Shown here: positions 21,426-33,140 of the stretch, in pieces
Layout: each line of letters begins with the position of its first letter
How positions within the stretch are numbered: position 1 is the stretch's first letter
DNA from: Elephas maximus indicus
Lineage: Eukaryota; Chordata; Mammalia; Proboscidea; Elephantidae
Direction of reading: 5' to 3'
Length of the DNA stretch: 64,000 nucleotides
Assembly (NCBI RefSeq): GCF_024166365.1
Contig: NC_064834.1
Span: 60,740,001 to 60,804,000 of the forward strand
Made by a program: the position numbers and the translations under genes
Notes under the pieces: generated by a model
The model's database searches: none
Told to the model about the DNA's origin: nothing
The model's input: the letters and a program-made list of their open reading frames with translations, nothing else

Positions 21426-21901
21426 CATCAATTCTTCTTTGGTCTTCCTTATTCATTGTTCAGATTTCACGTGCATATGAGGCAATTGAAAATACCATGG
21501 CTTAAGTCAGGCACACTTTAGTCCTTAAAGTGACATCTTGGCTTTTTAACACTTTATAGAGGTCTTTTGCAGGAGATTTTCCTAAACTAATATGTCATTT
21601 GCTTTCTTGATTGCTGCTTCCATGGGTATTGATTGTGGATCCAAGTAAAATGAAATCTTTGAGAACTTCAATGTTTTCTCAGTTTATCACGATGCTGCTT
21701 ATTGGTCCAGTTGTGAGGGTTGTTTTTTTTTTTTTTTACATTGAGGTGTAATCCATACCGAAGGCTGTAGTCTTTGATCCTCAACAGTAAGTGCTTCAAG
21801 TCCTCTTTACTTTCACCAAGCAAGGTTGTGTTCTTCTGCGTATTGCAGATTGTTAATGAGCCTTCCTCCAATCCTGATACCTCATTCTTCGTATAGTCTG
21901 G

Positions 21902-22433
21902 TGTCTTCTTATCGTCTGTATATCTAGTGCTGCTATAACAGAAATATCACAAGCAAATGGCTTTAACAAAGAGAAACTTATTCTCTCATACTCTAGCAAT
22001 CTAGAAGTCCGAATTCAGGGTGCCAGCTCCCGGGGATGGCTTTCTCTCTCTGTCAGCTCTGGAAGAAGGTCTTTGTCATCAATCTGCCCTGGTCTGGGAG
22101 ATTCTCAGCACAGGAATCGAGGATCCAAAGGACACGTTCTGCTCCCAGCATTGCTTTCTTGGTGATATGAGGACCCCATGCTTCTCTGCTTGCTTCTGGC
22201 TTTTGTATCTCGAAAGAGATTGATTTAGGACACAACCTAATCTTGTAGATTGAGTTGTGCTTCGGTAACATCACTGCCTCTAATCCTGCCTCATTAACAT
22301 CATAGAGGTAGGCTTTACAACACATAGGAAAATCACATTAGATGACAAAATGGTGGACAATCACAAAATACTGGGAATCATGGACTAGTCAAGTTGACAC
22401 ACATTTAGGGGCGACACATTTCAACCCATGACA
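21902..22433 (-). mobile_element. Solo LTR, MaLR/MLT1-like
   Basis: On this strand it reads TGTCTTCTTATCG...AACCCATGACA. The reverse complement starts TGTCATGGGTTGAAA, the MLT1-like LTR start. A 5-bp duplication TCTGG (21897-21901) and TCCGG (22434-22438) flanks it inside RTE text that resumes exactly. It shares most of its length with the LTR at 59252-59890. No internal viral sequence is present. Confidence 0.85.
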
Positions 22434-22744
22434 TCCGGCTTCTCAGATTATTTGCTTATCATACAGATTGAAGAAGTATAGTGAAGGATACAACCCTGAT
22501 GCACACCTTTATTGATTTTAAAACATTCAATACCTCCTTGTTCTATTTGAATGCCTGCCTTTTGGTCTATGTACAAGTTCCTCAGGAGCACATTTAAGTG
22601 TTCTGGAATTTCCATTCTTCACAATGTTATCCATAATTTGTTATGATCCACACAGAGTCAAATGCCTTTGCATAGTCAATAAAACAGGTAAACATCTTTC
22701 TGGTATTCTCTGCTTTCAGCCAAGATCTATCTGACATTAGTATG

Positions 22745-23640
22745 TATGAAGGACTTTAACAACCTCCTAAGTGGCCTCCCTGTCTCTATTAATGTCTCTC
22801 TAAGAGTCCCGGGGTGGCATAAATCGTTAAGCACCTGACTACTAATCAAAAGGTTGGTGGTTCGAACCCAACCAGAGGCACCTTATAAGACAGAGGCATC
22901 TTGGTAATAATCTGCTTTTCAAAAGGTCACAGCCTTGACATCCCGATGGAGCAGTTCTACTTTACACACACACATGGGGTCAACCTGAGTCAGAATCAAC
23001 TTGACAGCAACTAACAACAACAAAAAATAATTCATTACCCACTGCTGTCAGAGTGAAATTTCAAAAAATGTAAATGAGGCCATATCACTTCCATGCTTAA
23101 AGCCTCCCATAAGTCAAACTCCTCACTTGGATCTACTAGACCTACACGATCTAGCCCTTGTCCAGCTCTCTGACCTCCTCTTGGCCCTCTCTCCCCCTTG
23201 CTCACCATGCTCTAACAACAATACCCTTCTCTCAATCCCTCAGACATACCAAGTTGTCCTGCCTCATGACATTTGAAGTTGCTTTTCTCTTCAGCTGGCA
23301 ACTGCAGATCATTCAGTCTCAGCTCTAATGTCACCTCCTCAAAGAGGCCTTCTTCATCTATCCTAACTAAAGTAGCACCTCCCTTACCCCAGTCATGGTC
23401 AAAGGTCTGTTTTATTTTCTTTATTGAACCTAACATCTGAAATGACCTTATTTACCAATTTGTTTACATGTTGACATCTGTGTTTTCCCAGTAGAATAAA
23501 AGTTTTATGAGTGCAGAGATTTTTGTCCGTTGTGTTCTCTGCTCTATCCCTAGCACCCAAAACAGTCACTGACACATAGTAAGATTCAGTAAATATATGT
23601 TTCCTTAATGAATGAAAATAAGTGAGTGAATGAATGGAAA
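22745..23640 (+). mobile_element. L2 LINE 3' end
   Basis: Classic L2 3' region: GTGAAATTTCAAAAAATGTAAATGAGGCC, CTTAAAGCCTCCCATAAG, CACCTCCTCAAAGAGGCCTTC, AGTAGAATAAAAGTTTTATGAGTGCAGAG, CTCTATCCCTAGCACCC, CACATAGTAAGATTCAGTAAATA and a final TTAATGAATGAA. Interrupted by an AfroSINE at 22802. Confidence 0.9.
22802..23028 (+). mobile_element. AfroSINE, ACAAC-tail variant, nested in L2
   Basis: AfroSINE with AGTCCCGGGGTGGCATAAATC head, B box GGTTGGTGGTTCGAACCC, and tail TTGACAGCAACTAACAACAAC. Confidence 0.9.
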
Positions 23641-23857
23641 GTAATGGGAGGTGGGGCTACTTAAACAAGCTATCAGTGAATGAACTTTGAATGTTCTCAG
23701 GTTTATGAGTTTGGGGACTACATAAATTTGAACTTTGCCCTACACAAATTCTCCATTCCAGGTAAACAGGTTTACTTGCTGTTGTACCAACACATCTCAC
23801 ACTTTGCCACCTCTATTCAGTGAAGAGACCTGCAATGAGCATTCATCATTGCGTTGT

Positions 23858-24032
23858 GATCGTTGTTGGTTGCAGTCAAGTTGGTTCCGACTCAAGGTGA
23901 ACTTATATATAATAAAACGAACCATTGCTTTGTCCTGGGCCATCCTCGCAACCGTTGGTATGTTTGAGCCCATTGTTACAGCTATTGTGTCAATCCATTT
24001 CATGAAGGTTTCCCTCAAGTTTCACTTCTGAG
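23858..24032 (-). mobile_element. RTE LINE 3' fragment, reverse
   Basis: Diverged RTE tail: GTTGTTGGTTGCAGTCAAGTTGGTTCC, CTGGGCCATCCTCGCAACC, GTTTGAGCCCATTGTTACAGC and TGTCAATCCATTTCATGAAGG. Confidence 0.85.
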
Positions 24033-24299
24033 CATGATGACCACTAGCATGGCCCTAAGCAAAATGCGGGGCTCAGAAAGCTCACATACATACTCTTACT
24101 CCTGCCACCTCCGTCACCAAAAGCCCTTCTCTTCCATCTTTCTCCATCACAATTCTGCTTCCCACTCAGAGACATTGTCCTTGTTTTCTCCAGAAAGAAT
24201 TGACCTCTCTCTTCCCTGAACTCGTTTTGGATTCCTTGTATATATTATCACCCTGACCTTGGTATATTTATTAAATATGTGCCTTAAATTTAAACCTAA

Positions 24300-24442
24300 C
24301 ATCTCTGAGCCTCAGTTTCCTCATCTGAAAAACAGACTTAATGATACTGACCTTGCAGGATTGATACGATGATTAAATATCGCATGTATAAAACATGAAG
24401 CACAGTGCTTGGCACATAATTACTCATCAAATGGTAGCTATA
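24300..24442 (+). mobile_element. MIR SINE
   Basis: CTGAGCCTCAGTTTCCTCATCTG, TTGCAGGATTGATACGATGATTAAAT and CACAGTGCTTGGCACATAA are MIR hallmarks. Confidence 0.8.
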
Positions 24443-24498
24443 TGGGGTCACCACGAGTCAGAATCGACTCGACGACAACTGGTTGGTGGTTGGTTGTA
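24443..24498 (+). mobile_element. AfroSINE 3' fragment
   Basis: Only the tail is present: GGGGTCACCACGAGTCAGAATCGACTCGACGACAACTGG followed by TTGGTGGTTGG. A truncated insertion abutting the MIR. Confidence 0.8.
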
Positions 24499-25179
24499 AC
24501 AATTATTTAAAAAATATATAATTATGGCTTAATAACTATTAAAATAGAAAATAATATTATTGATAATGAGATGTTTATTTATTGAGTTTACCATTTGCTA
24601 GGAGCTTTACATGATGACCTCATATGTAGTATCCTGCAATCTAGTTGTTTCATATATTTGTATTTTATTTCCCAACTAGATGTTTGGAGCACAGGCCGTG
24701 TCTAAAAGTTTTTTTTGTAATCTTCCCGGTGCCAGACTTATGCATTGTTCATAGTAAGTGCTCAAAACCTATTTGTTTAAAATGATGCTGATGATCTGTA
24801 CCTCTGAGTTTTGGTGACTTGCATTATGTCAGAACATAAGCTTATCTAGAAAATCACATTAATTTGGCCTGCAATTTTTACATAAAAACTTCAGTTCGGA
24901 TATGTCAATACATGTCCCTGGGCTGTTCCTCACAACTGCAGAAAGCTTCTATAGCCCTCTATCAGCTGCTTAAATAGTGTGCTGGTGAAAGATCTGCCTT
25001 CTAGTCACTCAACAAGTATTTTTGAGTGCCTACTATGTGCCACACTCGGTTGTAGGCTTTTAAAACATAGGGAAATGACAACATTCATTTGTTAGTACTT
25101 CTGGCATGTTTATAAACTCCAACTTGCAGTTGCTTATTCCTCCCAAGAGACTAGTTCTTATTTTGGGAGCCAAGCACTT

Positions 25180-25440
25180 AGATAACAGGCAGAACATACA
25201 GTGTCGTGAATAGTTAGGCTCTGAAGCCAGAAAGCTTGGGTTTGAATCCCAGCTCTGCTAATCCTTTGCTCTGAGATCCTGAACAAGTAACTTATCCTTT
25301 CTATGCCTCAGTTCCTTTACCTGTAAAATTCAAACTTTAAGGGTTATTATGGGTAAAAAGTAAAATAATTCATGTAAAGCATTTATCACTACCATGCTAT
25401 AAGAACTCAAAATATTAGCTTATCATTAAACTAATAGTTC
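25180..25440 (+). mobile_element. MIR SINE
   Basis: GGCTCTGAAGCCAGAAAGCTTGGGTTTGAATCCC, AACAAGTAACTTATCC and CTCAGTTCCTTTACCTGTAAAAT. A near-complete MIR. Confidence 0.85.
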
Positions 25441-25539
25441 ATATTCCTCTACCAACCATACTAAGAACATGGGACAAGAAGAATGCACCTAGAACCTAGT
25501 TTTTTGATAAGGATGCAGAAATGACCATATATTTAAGTT

Positions 25540-25690
25540 CCATTGTATACCAAGTATTAGAGAAGAAGCTCTTCATATGTTATATTGTTTAATCTTCACA
25601 ACAACATTAAAACAGTATTATTTTACAGATTGGGATGCTAGGACTCAGAGAGGTTAAATACCTTGCCCAAGTTGCACAGCAGAAATGATG
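25540..25690 (-). mobile_element. MIR SINE (antisense)
   Basis: Antisense MIR with TTTTACAGATTGGGATGCTAGG and AGAGAGGTTAAATACCTTGCCCAAG. Confidence 0.7.
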
Positions 25691-25691
25691 G

Positions 25692-25841
25692 AGCCATTGC
25701 TGACCCTACAGGAGAGAGTAGATCTGCTCCATAGGGTGTCCAAGTATAATCTTTACAGAAACATAGAGCAGCTGGTGGGTTCGAACCGCTAACATTTTGG
25801 TTAGCAGCACAGCACTTAGCCACTGCACCACCAGGGCTCCT
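25692..25841 (-). mobile_element. AfroSINE, reverse
   Basis: TGCTGACCCTACAGGAGAGAGTAG, ATAATCTTTACAGAAAC, GGGTTCGAACCGC and a head complement CACCACCAGGGCTCC. Confidence 0.9.
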
Positions 25842-25854
25842 TCATTACTCTTCT

Positions 25855-26040
25855 AGGATAGTAGTACTTAAATGTTGGTGTACATGAGAATCAGTTGGGG
25901 TACTTAAAACACCCTCAATCAATTTGGCCCTCAATTTTTATGAAAAAGTGAGACTATGTCAATATCTTGAGGAGATAAAGATTCTAATTCGTTGAGTTTG
26001 GAGTGGTTGTCGTTGTTAGTTGCTGTAAAGTCAGAATCAG
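25855..26040 (+). mobile_element. Possible MER5-like relic plus RTE tail scrap
   Basis: TACTTAAATGTTGGTGTACATGAGAATCAG resembles a MER5-type start. GTTGTCGTTGTTAGTTGCTGTAAAGTCAG (26007-26037) resembles a short RTE 3' tail in reverse. Both calls are weak. Confidence 0.35.
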
Positions 26041-26155
26041 CGTTTTGACACCCCCAAGTGATTCTATTGCAGGTGGTTCCTGATCACATTTAGATATACT
26101 GCCATGAGGGTTAAACCACCTAGTTTTAAGATCATGCAATTAAGACATATACGTA

Positions 26156-26441
26156 CAGGCAGTCCCCGGGTTATGAACAAAATTCATTCCTAACTGTGTC
26201 TTTAAGTTTTTAAGTCAAATTTGTCAGTAAATCGTAACAGGTGCATACTGTTCTTATTTAGACTTAATTTAGTGCAAGAAATGGTTTGAAGACTTTTCTG
26301 TGATTTAAAAGCTGTGCGTGCAGCAAGTGAAGGTGCTTGTGATTAAGAATTTGTTCCAAGTAGGGATTGGTTCAGTCATTTCAAAGTGATTTGCATAACA
26401 TCAAAGGGCAAGTAAGATGTTCCTAACCTGGGGACTGCCTA
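26156..26441. mobile_element. Tigger-like MITE (Tc1/mariner-pogo type)
   Basis: Terminal inverted repeats CAGGCAGTCCCCGGGTTATG at the left and CTAACCTGGGGACTGCCT at the right, each next to a TA dinucleotide (26154-26155, 26442-26443), the target duplication of this superfamily. About 286 bp, too short to encode a transposase. Confidence 0.85.
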
Positions 26442-26704
26442 TATATTAAAGATAAGCAGCTGAAACCTTAAGGCACATCACCAGGTGATGAAAAGGTATA
26501 TGTGCAAATAACATATTTTAGGTTTCACATAGCTATTGAATCCTTTGCATTCATTTTACAGCCTCTCTACACAGAGGCTGATGACTCTTAAACTGAGTTT
26601 GTATGGGTGAGCCTTTCATTATGGGTATCTTATATGCAGCAGTTGTTTATTTAGTCATGATGATTTTAAGAGTCACCAAATGGAAAATGAATAAATAAGG
26701 ATAA

Positions 26705-26858
26705 ATCCATTGCTGTTGAGTCATTTCCAACCCATAGTGATCCTACAGGATGGAGTAGAACTGCCCCATAGGGTTTCCAAGGAGTGGCTCATGGATTTGA
26801 ACTGCCGACCTTTTGGTTAGCAGCCATATCACTTAATCACTGTGCCACAAGGGCTCTG
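26705..26858 (-). mobile_element. AfroSINE, reverse
   Basis: CATTGCTGTTGAGTCATTTCC to GCCACAAGGGCTCT. Target duplication AAATAAGGATAA (26693-26704) and AAATGAGGATAA (26859-26870). Confidence 0.94.
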
Positions 26859-27451
26859 AAATGAGGATAAGCACCTTTCAAAAAAAGAAAGAAAAAGGAG
26901 TACCCTGAGGGTGATATTTGATTAAAGTTACAGAAATGTATCAGCCTTGATTACTTAAACAGTTGTGTAAGGATCTGTCAGGTGTTTAGCTGAGGTAATT
27001 CCTTTAAAATAAACCATATAGGTCACATAGTGCTAATAAAATATGTTGATGAATCCTTGAGAATTGCCCTGATTATGGCTCCTTGGGGAATGGAGAACTC
27101 ATTAGCATGAATTCCATGTCGGTACTTTCCAGACTTGGCATAAAAGGGTGATCAAAATGTATGTAGCCAGGCCAAGTTTCAAATGAATGACTTATCTGGC
27201 CCCACTGATTAAATACACTGCATTATGTAGTATGAAAGGCTGTTGTGCTTCATTAGGTTTACTTTACTGTCTGAAAGCTTTAAAAAGGTTAAAAAAAAAT
27301 TTTTTTTTTTTGATGCTGGTGATGCTGGTGGTAGGGAGGGCTCCAAATATAAATTCTTGGCTCTTAATCTTCAACTGTAGATGCATACTTCCTATGATAG
27401 GAAAATCCCTCAAAACTGAGAAGTTGTTAAATTGCGAGCACTTAGGGTAGG

Positions 27452-27453
<2 letters not shown>

Positions 27454-27487
<34 letters not shown>

Positions 27488-27499
27488 GAGAGAGAGAGA
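27454..27499. repeat. (GT)n(GA)n microsatellite
   Basis: About fourteen GT units (27454-27481) followed by a GA run to 27499. Confidence 0.97.
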
Positions 27500-27609
27500 C
27501 AAGTGCAGGGAGAGTCATAAAGACCTGTTTGCTTTCTGAAACACTAAGTAGTGAAACAGGTTATTTAGGGTACAGTCCCTTGGACTAGATAACTGATTTA
27601 AAGTATATC

Positions 27610-27815
27610 TGCCTATAATAATACCTTATATTTACATAGTGCTTTGAAAACTTCAAAGTATTTTTACATTTATTATTTCATTTGAATTTCACAACAACCC
27701 TAAAAAGTAGGGACAGCAGGTATTATAATCCACTACCACTTAAAAGATGGCTAACCTGAGAGATGAGTATGTCAAGAAACTTTTTCAAGGTCACATAGTC
27801 AGTTGATGTCACAAG
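27610..27815 (-). mobile_element. MIR SINE (antisense)
   Basis: TTATATTTACATAGTGCTTTGAAAAC, TTTGAATTTCACAACAACCCTAAAAAGTAGG and CAAGGTCACATAGTCAG are antisense MIR landmarks. Confidence 0.8.
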
Positions 27816-27962
27816 TAGAACACCAGAATTTTGAAACTGAAGCCTATGTTGTCTTGGCAGAAAATGTCTCTGCTACTGCTTGATCTACCCAGAGTTCATA
27901 CGGATATTTGTGGCTACAATTTAATTGGAGAATGCAAACCAGGCTTGCCCAAAGAGCTCTAC

Positions 27963-28125
27963 CCAAACAAACCCAGTGCAGCCAAGCCAATTCTGACTCA
28001 AAGCGACCCTATAGGACAGAGTAGAACTGCCCCATAGGGTTTCCAAGCAGCACCTGGAAGATTCGAACTGCCAACCTTTTGGTTAGCAGCTGTGGCTCTT
28101 GACCACTACGTCACCAGGGTTTCCA
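27963..28125 (-). mobile_element. AfroSINE, reverse
   Basis: CAAACAAACCCAGTGCAGCC to CGTCACCAGGGTTTCC. Perfect 12-bp target duplication AAAGAGCTCTAC (27951-27962 and 28126-28137), so relatively recent. Confidence 0.96.
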
Positions 28126-28137
28126 AAAGAGCTCTAC

Positions 28138-29046
28138 AGAGAGGAGATTAGTTCTCTTCGATCATGGCCGTGTTCGAGAAGTTTTGGACAATGCAAGTTA
28201 AAAACAAACAAAAACAATCTGTAATCAGTTTCTGGATATTTGGGGGGCTATTCATTCATTAATTTGTGTATTCATTTTTCAAAGTATTAAGTGCTGTTAT
28301 ATAAGAGACTGTGTCAGCACTTTGGGGAGATACAAAGAAATCCATTTAAATTTTTGTGGGGTGGGGAAGCACTTTGAATTATACAGAGAATCACCATTTT
28401 ATTCATTGTCAATTACCACCTGGTAGATTAAATAAAAAGCTTTCAGTGCGGAGGAGCAAGATAAACAAAAACAGATGAAGGAAACTGGGCAACTAATTTC
28501 CTTTAATTCTCTTCCTGTAGGAGGCTTTTTTTTAAAAAATCAAGGCGATAAATTGTCCTGCCAGGTACACAAGATATCAAGTTTGCTATGCCACCTAATA
28601 TAGCACACACATTAACCCAAATGCCCCCTTGAAACTGAGGACACTGGGTTTAGGTTAACACGAGATTCCCTATCAGGAATGCCAGATCAGGAGTTAAGAG
28701 AACTGTTGATATCTAAGCCAAAGCTTTCAACTTCCAAAAAGAATCTCTACAGGCCAGATTTAAGTCTCTACAACACTTTCACCCGTCTAGCTCCAAAATG
28801 AACTTTTCCTCTTGGCAGTCATGTTTGAGGATGCACACAAAAGGGAACAGAAGAACCAAGGGACAAAAGGAAGCAACTAATAGAGCTGAAGGCCCTGTCA
28901 CTAGGGTGGAAGATAAGAGTTTGCTAATGAGTGTTGTCAGTTTCCCTGGATGTCATCTTTTTTTTTTTTTTTTTTTTTAACATTTCCTTGACAAATGTCT
29001 TTGTTTTCTAGCATAAATGCCTCCAAACCCTGAAAGCAAAATTGTG
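28138..29046. other. Unique sequence with a long T tract
   Basis: No gene recognised. A T21 run lies at 28958-28978. A 60-codon frame ending in that run is not credible as a gene. Confidence 0.4.
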
Positions 29047-29056
29047 TTAATACTTA

Positions 29057-29270
29057 ACCCAAACCAAAACCACTGCCAACGAGTCAATTCGGACTCATAC
29101 CGACACTATAGGACAGAGTGGAACTGTCTCCTAGGATTTCCAAGACTGTGAATCTTCAGGGAAGCAGACTGCCACATCCTTCTACTGTGGAGTGACTGAT
29201 AGGTTCCAACCACCCACCTGTATCAGTTAGCAGACCAGAGCTTAAATACTGGGCCACCAGGGCTCCTTTC
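29057..29270 (-). mobile_element. AfroSINE, reverse, long variant
   Basis: CACTGCCAACGAGTCAATTCGG, GAATCTTCAGGGAAGCAGACTGCC, head complement GGGCCACCAGGGCTCC. Target duplication TTAATACTTA (29047-29056) and TTAATACCTA (29271-29280). Confidence 0.93.
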
Positions 29271-29336
29271 TTAATACCTACACACATTACAAATACTTGG
29301 TTGATGTATTTCTTTAGTTTATACTACATGTATACA

Positions 29337-29537
29337 AGCCCTGGTGGCACATACGGTTAAGCGCTTGCTGCTAACCAAAAGGTTGGCAGCTGGAACCCAC
29401 CCAACCACTCAGTAGGAGGAAGACCTGGCAACCTGCTTTGGTAAAGCTTACAGGCAAGAAAACCCTATGTGGCAGTTCTGTGTCACATGGAGCTACTATG
29501 AGTCGGAATCAACTTGATGGCACCTAACAACAACACG
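29337..29537 (+). mobile_element. AfroSINE, long variant with ACAAC tail
   Basis: GCCCTGGTGGCACATACGGTTAAGCGC, AGGTTGGCAGCTGGAACCC, GCTACTATGAGTCGGAATC and CACCTAACAACAACAC. The flanks TGTATACAA and AGTATACAA form a short target duplication. Confidence 0.92.
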
Positions 29538-29653
29538 AGTATACAAATAGTCTCATTGAGTGAAAATACCTTTTTTTGTTGTAACAGTTCCTGATCAGTC
29601 CCTGGTGTAGTACATGAAAGAGTGTGTACATACATATGTGTGTTGCTTATATG

Positions 29654-29676
29654 CTGTGTGTGTGTGTGTGTGTGTG
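29654..29676. repeat. (TG)n microsatellite
   Basis: About eleven TG units. Confidence 0.95.
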
Positions 29677-29865
29677 CAGCACACGTGCACTAAGAGGGGA
29701 CACTCAAATTAATGCCAGCTCTATCCCTGTCTTCATTTGCTTCTCTGGGTTTACATTTTGTTCCACTTGTAAAATTATAGGGTTGAGTAGATAAGCTCTA
29801 AAATCTGTTCCTCTACCATGCTTTAGTTTTAAACATTTTAGTTACTAATTATTTAACATACATTA

Positions 29866-32800
29866 TGTTGTTGTTAGGTGCCATCAAGTCAGTTCTGACT
29901 CATAGTGACTCTATGCACAACAGAATGAAACACTGCCTGGTCCTGCGCCATCCTCACAAACATTGCTGTGCTCAAGCCCATTGTTGCAGCCACTGTGTCA
30001 ATCCACCTTGTAGAGGGTTTTCCTCTTTTTTGCTGACCCTCTGCTTTACCAAGTACGATGTCCTTCTCCAGGGACTGATCCCTTCAGATAACGTGTCCAA
30101 AGCATGTAAGATGTAGTCTTGCCATCCTTGCTTCTAAGGAGCATTCTGGTTGTACTTCTTCCGAGACAGATTTGTTCATTCTTTTGGCAGTCCATGGTAT
30201 ATATTCAATATTCTTCGCCAACACTATAACTAAAAGGCATCAGTTCTTCCTTGGGCTTTTTACTCATTGTTCAGCTCTCGCATGCATATGAGGCAATTGA
30301 AAATACAATGAATGGCTTGGGTCAGGCACACCTTAGTCCTCAAGGTGACGTCTTTGCTTTTTAACACTTTAAAGAGACCTCTTGCAGCCGATTTGCCCAA
30401 TGCAGTGCGTCTTGATTTCTTGACTGATGCTTCCATGGGTGTTGATTGTGGATTCAAGTAAAATGAAATCCTTGACAACTTTAATCTTTTCTCCATTTAT
30501 CATGATGTTGGTTATTGGTCCAGTTGTGAGGATTTTTGTTTGATTTTGAGGTATAATCCATACTGAAAGCTGTGGTCTTTGATTTTCATCAGCAAGTGCT
30601 TCAAGTTCTCTTGACTTTCAGCAAGCAAGGTTGTGTCATCTGCATAACGCAGGTGGTTAATGAGTCTTCCTCCAATCCTGATGCCCCATTCTTCTTCATA
30701 CCGGCCAGCTTCTCGGATTATTTGCTCAGCATACAGATTGAACAGGTATGGAGAAAGGATACAACCCTGATGCACAACTTTCTTGACTTTAAACCAGCAG
30801 TATCCCCTTGTTCTGTTCAAACAACTGCCTCTTGATCCATGTACAGATTCCTCCTGAGCACACTTAAGTGTTCCAGAATTCCCATTCTCTGAAATGTTAT
30901 CCATAATTTGTTATGATCCACACAATTGAATGCCTTAGCATAGTAAATAAGACACAGGTAAACATTTTTCTGGTATTCTCTGCTTTCAGCCAGGATCCAT
31001 CTGATATAAGCTACGATATCTCTGGTTCCACATCCTCTTCTAAATCTGGCTTGAATTTCTCACAGTTTACTGTCGATATACTGCTGCAGCTGCTTTTGAA
31101 TGATATTCACCAAAATTTTGCTTGCACGTGACATTAATGATATTGTTCGATAATTTCCGCATTCGGTTGGATCACCTTTCTTGGGAATAGGCATAAATAT
31201 GGATCTCTTCCAGTCGGCTGGCCAGCTAGCTGTCTTCCAAATTTCTTGGCATAGACGAGTGAGTACTTTCAGTGGCGCATCTGTTTGTTGAAGCATCTCA
31301 GTTGGTATTCTATAAATTCCCGGAGCCTTGTTTTTGGCCAATGCCTTCAGTGCAGCTTGGACTTTTTCCTTCAGTATCATCAGTTCCTGGTCATGTGTTA
31401 CCTCCTGAAATGGCTGAATGTCGACTAATTTCTGGTATAGTGACTTTGTGTATTCCTTCCATTTCTTTTGATGCTTCCTGTGTTGTTTAATATTTTCCCC
31501 ATAGAATCCTTCACTATTGCAACTCAAGGCTTGAATTTTTTCTTCAGTTCTTTCAGCTTGAGAAATGCTGAGTGTGTTCTTCCCTTTCGGTCTTCTATCT
31601 CAAGGTCTTTGCACATGTCATCATAATGCTTTACTTTGTCTTCTCCAGCCGCCCTTTGAAATCTTCTGTTCAGCTCTTTTACTTCAATTTTTCCTTTTGC
31701 TTTAGCTACTTGATGTTCAAGAGCAAGTTTCAGAGTCTCTTCTGACATCCATTTAGGTCTTTTCTCTCTCTCCTGTCTTTTTAATGACCTCTTGCTTTCT
31801 TCATGTATGATGTCCTTGATGTCATTCCACAACTCGTCTGGTCTTCTCTGGTCATTAGTGTTCGACGCATCAAATCTGTTCTTGAAATGGTCTCTAAATT
31901 CAGGTGGGATATACTCAAGGTCGTACTTTGGCTTGTTCTAATTTTCTTCAGTTTCAACTTGAACTTATGAGTAATTGATGGTCTGATCCATACTCGGCCC
32001 TTGGCCTTGTTCTGACTGATGATATTGAGCTTTTCCATAGTCTCTTTCCACAGACATAGTCAATTCAGTTCCTTTGTATTCCATCTGGTGAGGTTCATGT
32101 GTACAGTCACAGTTTATGTTGGCAAAAAAAGTATTTGCAATGAAGTCGTCGTTGGTCTTGCAAAATTCAATCATGTGATCTCTGGCATCATTTCTATTAC
32201 TAAGGCCATATTTTCCAACTGCAGATCCTTCTTGTTTCCAACTTCCGCATTCCAACCACCAGTAATTATGGGTGCATCCTGATTGCACATTCGGTCAATT
32301 TCAGACTGCAGAAGTTGGTAAAAATCTTCAATTTCTTAATCTTTGGCCTTAGTCTTTGGTCCATAAATTGGAATAATAGTCGTATTAAGTGGTCTCCTTT
32401 GTAGACATATGGATATTATCCTATCACTGACAGCACCGTACCTCAGGATATATCTTAAAATGTCCTTTTTGACAATGAATGCAACAACATTCCTCTTTAA
32501 GTTGTCATGCCGGGCATAGTAGACCATATGACTGTCCTATTCAAAGTGGCCAATACCAACCCATTTCAGCTCACTAATGCCTCTGATATCGATCTTAATG
32601 CGTTCCATTTCGTTTTTGATGATTTCCAATTTTCCTAGATTCATAGTTGTACATCCCATGTTCTGATTTTTAATGGATGTTTGCAGCTGTTTCTTCTCAT
32701 TTCATGCCATTAGCAAATGAAGGTCCTAAAAGCTTGATTCCATCCATGTCATTAAGGTCAAGTCTACCTTAAGGAGGCGGCTCTTCCCTAGTCATATTTT

Positions 32801-33140
32801 GAGTGCCTTCTAACCTCAAAATATGAGGGGCTCATCTTCAGCACCATATCAGTGTTCCACTGCTATTTGTAAGGCTTTCTTTTCAGAAGTAGACGGCTGG
32901 CTAATTCTTTTCAGAAGTAGACTGAGGGTCCTTCTTCCTAGTCTGTCTTTGTCTGGAAGCTCAGCTGAGACCTGTCCGCCATAGGTGACCCTGTTGGTAT
33001 TTGAATACCTGTTGCATAGCCTCTGGCATGACAGCAACACACAAGCCCCCACAGTATGACAAACTGTCAGAGTACCCCAGTAAATCACTAACCTTACCAA
33101 TATAGTAGCGTTCTGCATCAGCAAAATTGGTCATAGTAGG
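29866..33140 (-). mobile_element. RTE LINE, near full length, inactive
   Basis: The longest RTE copy here. On the minus strand, 5' to 3', it has a leader (33140 to about 32690), then an endonuclease-like region with TMNLGKLEIIKNEMERIKI-like text near 32640 and frames at 32336-32527 and 31965-32288 (NRNDARDHMIEFCKTND). A linker follows (31524-32038), then the RT start (31060-31527, with PIPKKGDPTECGNYRTISLM), the palm (30512-30904, YADD at 30635-30646) and a C-terminal piece (30260-30496). The 3' tail begins at 29866 (TGTTGTTAGGTGCC complement). Length about 3.27 kb fits a complete RTE. Multiple frame shifts and stops make it a fossil. The exact 5' end is uncertain. Confidence 0.93.

Larger units (their letters stand above)
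19409..22740 (-). mobile_element. RTE LINE fragment carrying two nested insertions
   Basis: One reverse RTE split in three: 19409-19788, 21426-21901 and 22434-22740. Reading continues across the gaps from the 3' tail (GTTGCTGTTAGGTGATATGG) through the C-terminal ORF2 region (minus frame 21668-21871, LKHLLLRIKDYSLRYGLHL) to GGCTTCTCAGATTATTTGC and TCTGCTTTCAGCCAAGATC. The gaps hold an L1 (19789-21425) and an LTR (21902-22433). The YADD region is disrupted at the LTR. Confidence 0.92.

Noticed and set aside
27264..27518. Minus-strand frame with HTHTHTHT run
   Set aside because: The translation comes from the (GT)n microsatellite and has no gene features.
28798..28980. 60-codon frame ending in a poly-Phe run
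   Set aside because: The C-terminus is the T21 homopolymer. There is no other support.
30512..31527. Reverse-transcriptase-like protein frames as a host gene or telomerase
   Set aside because: The frames are consecutive pieces of one RTE LINE with a YADD palm, broken by shifts, followed by the RTE tail. They are retroelement remains.
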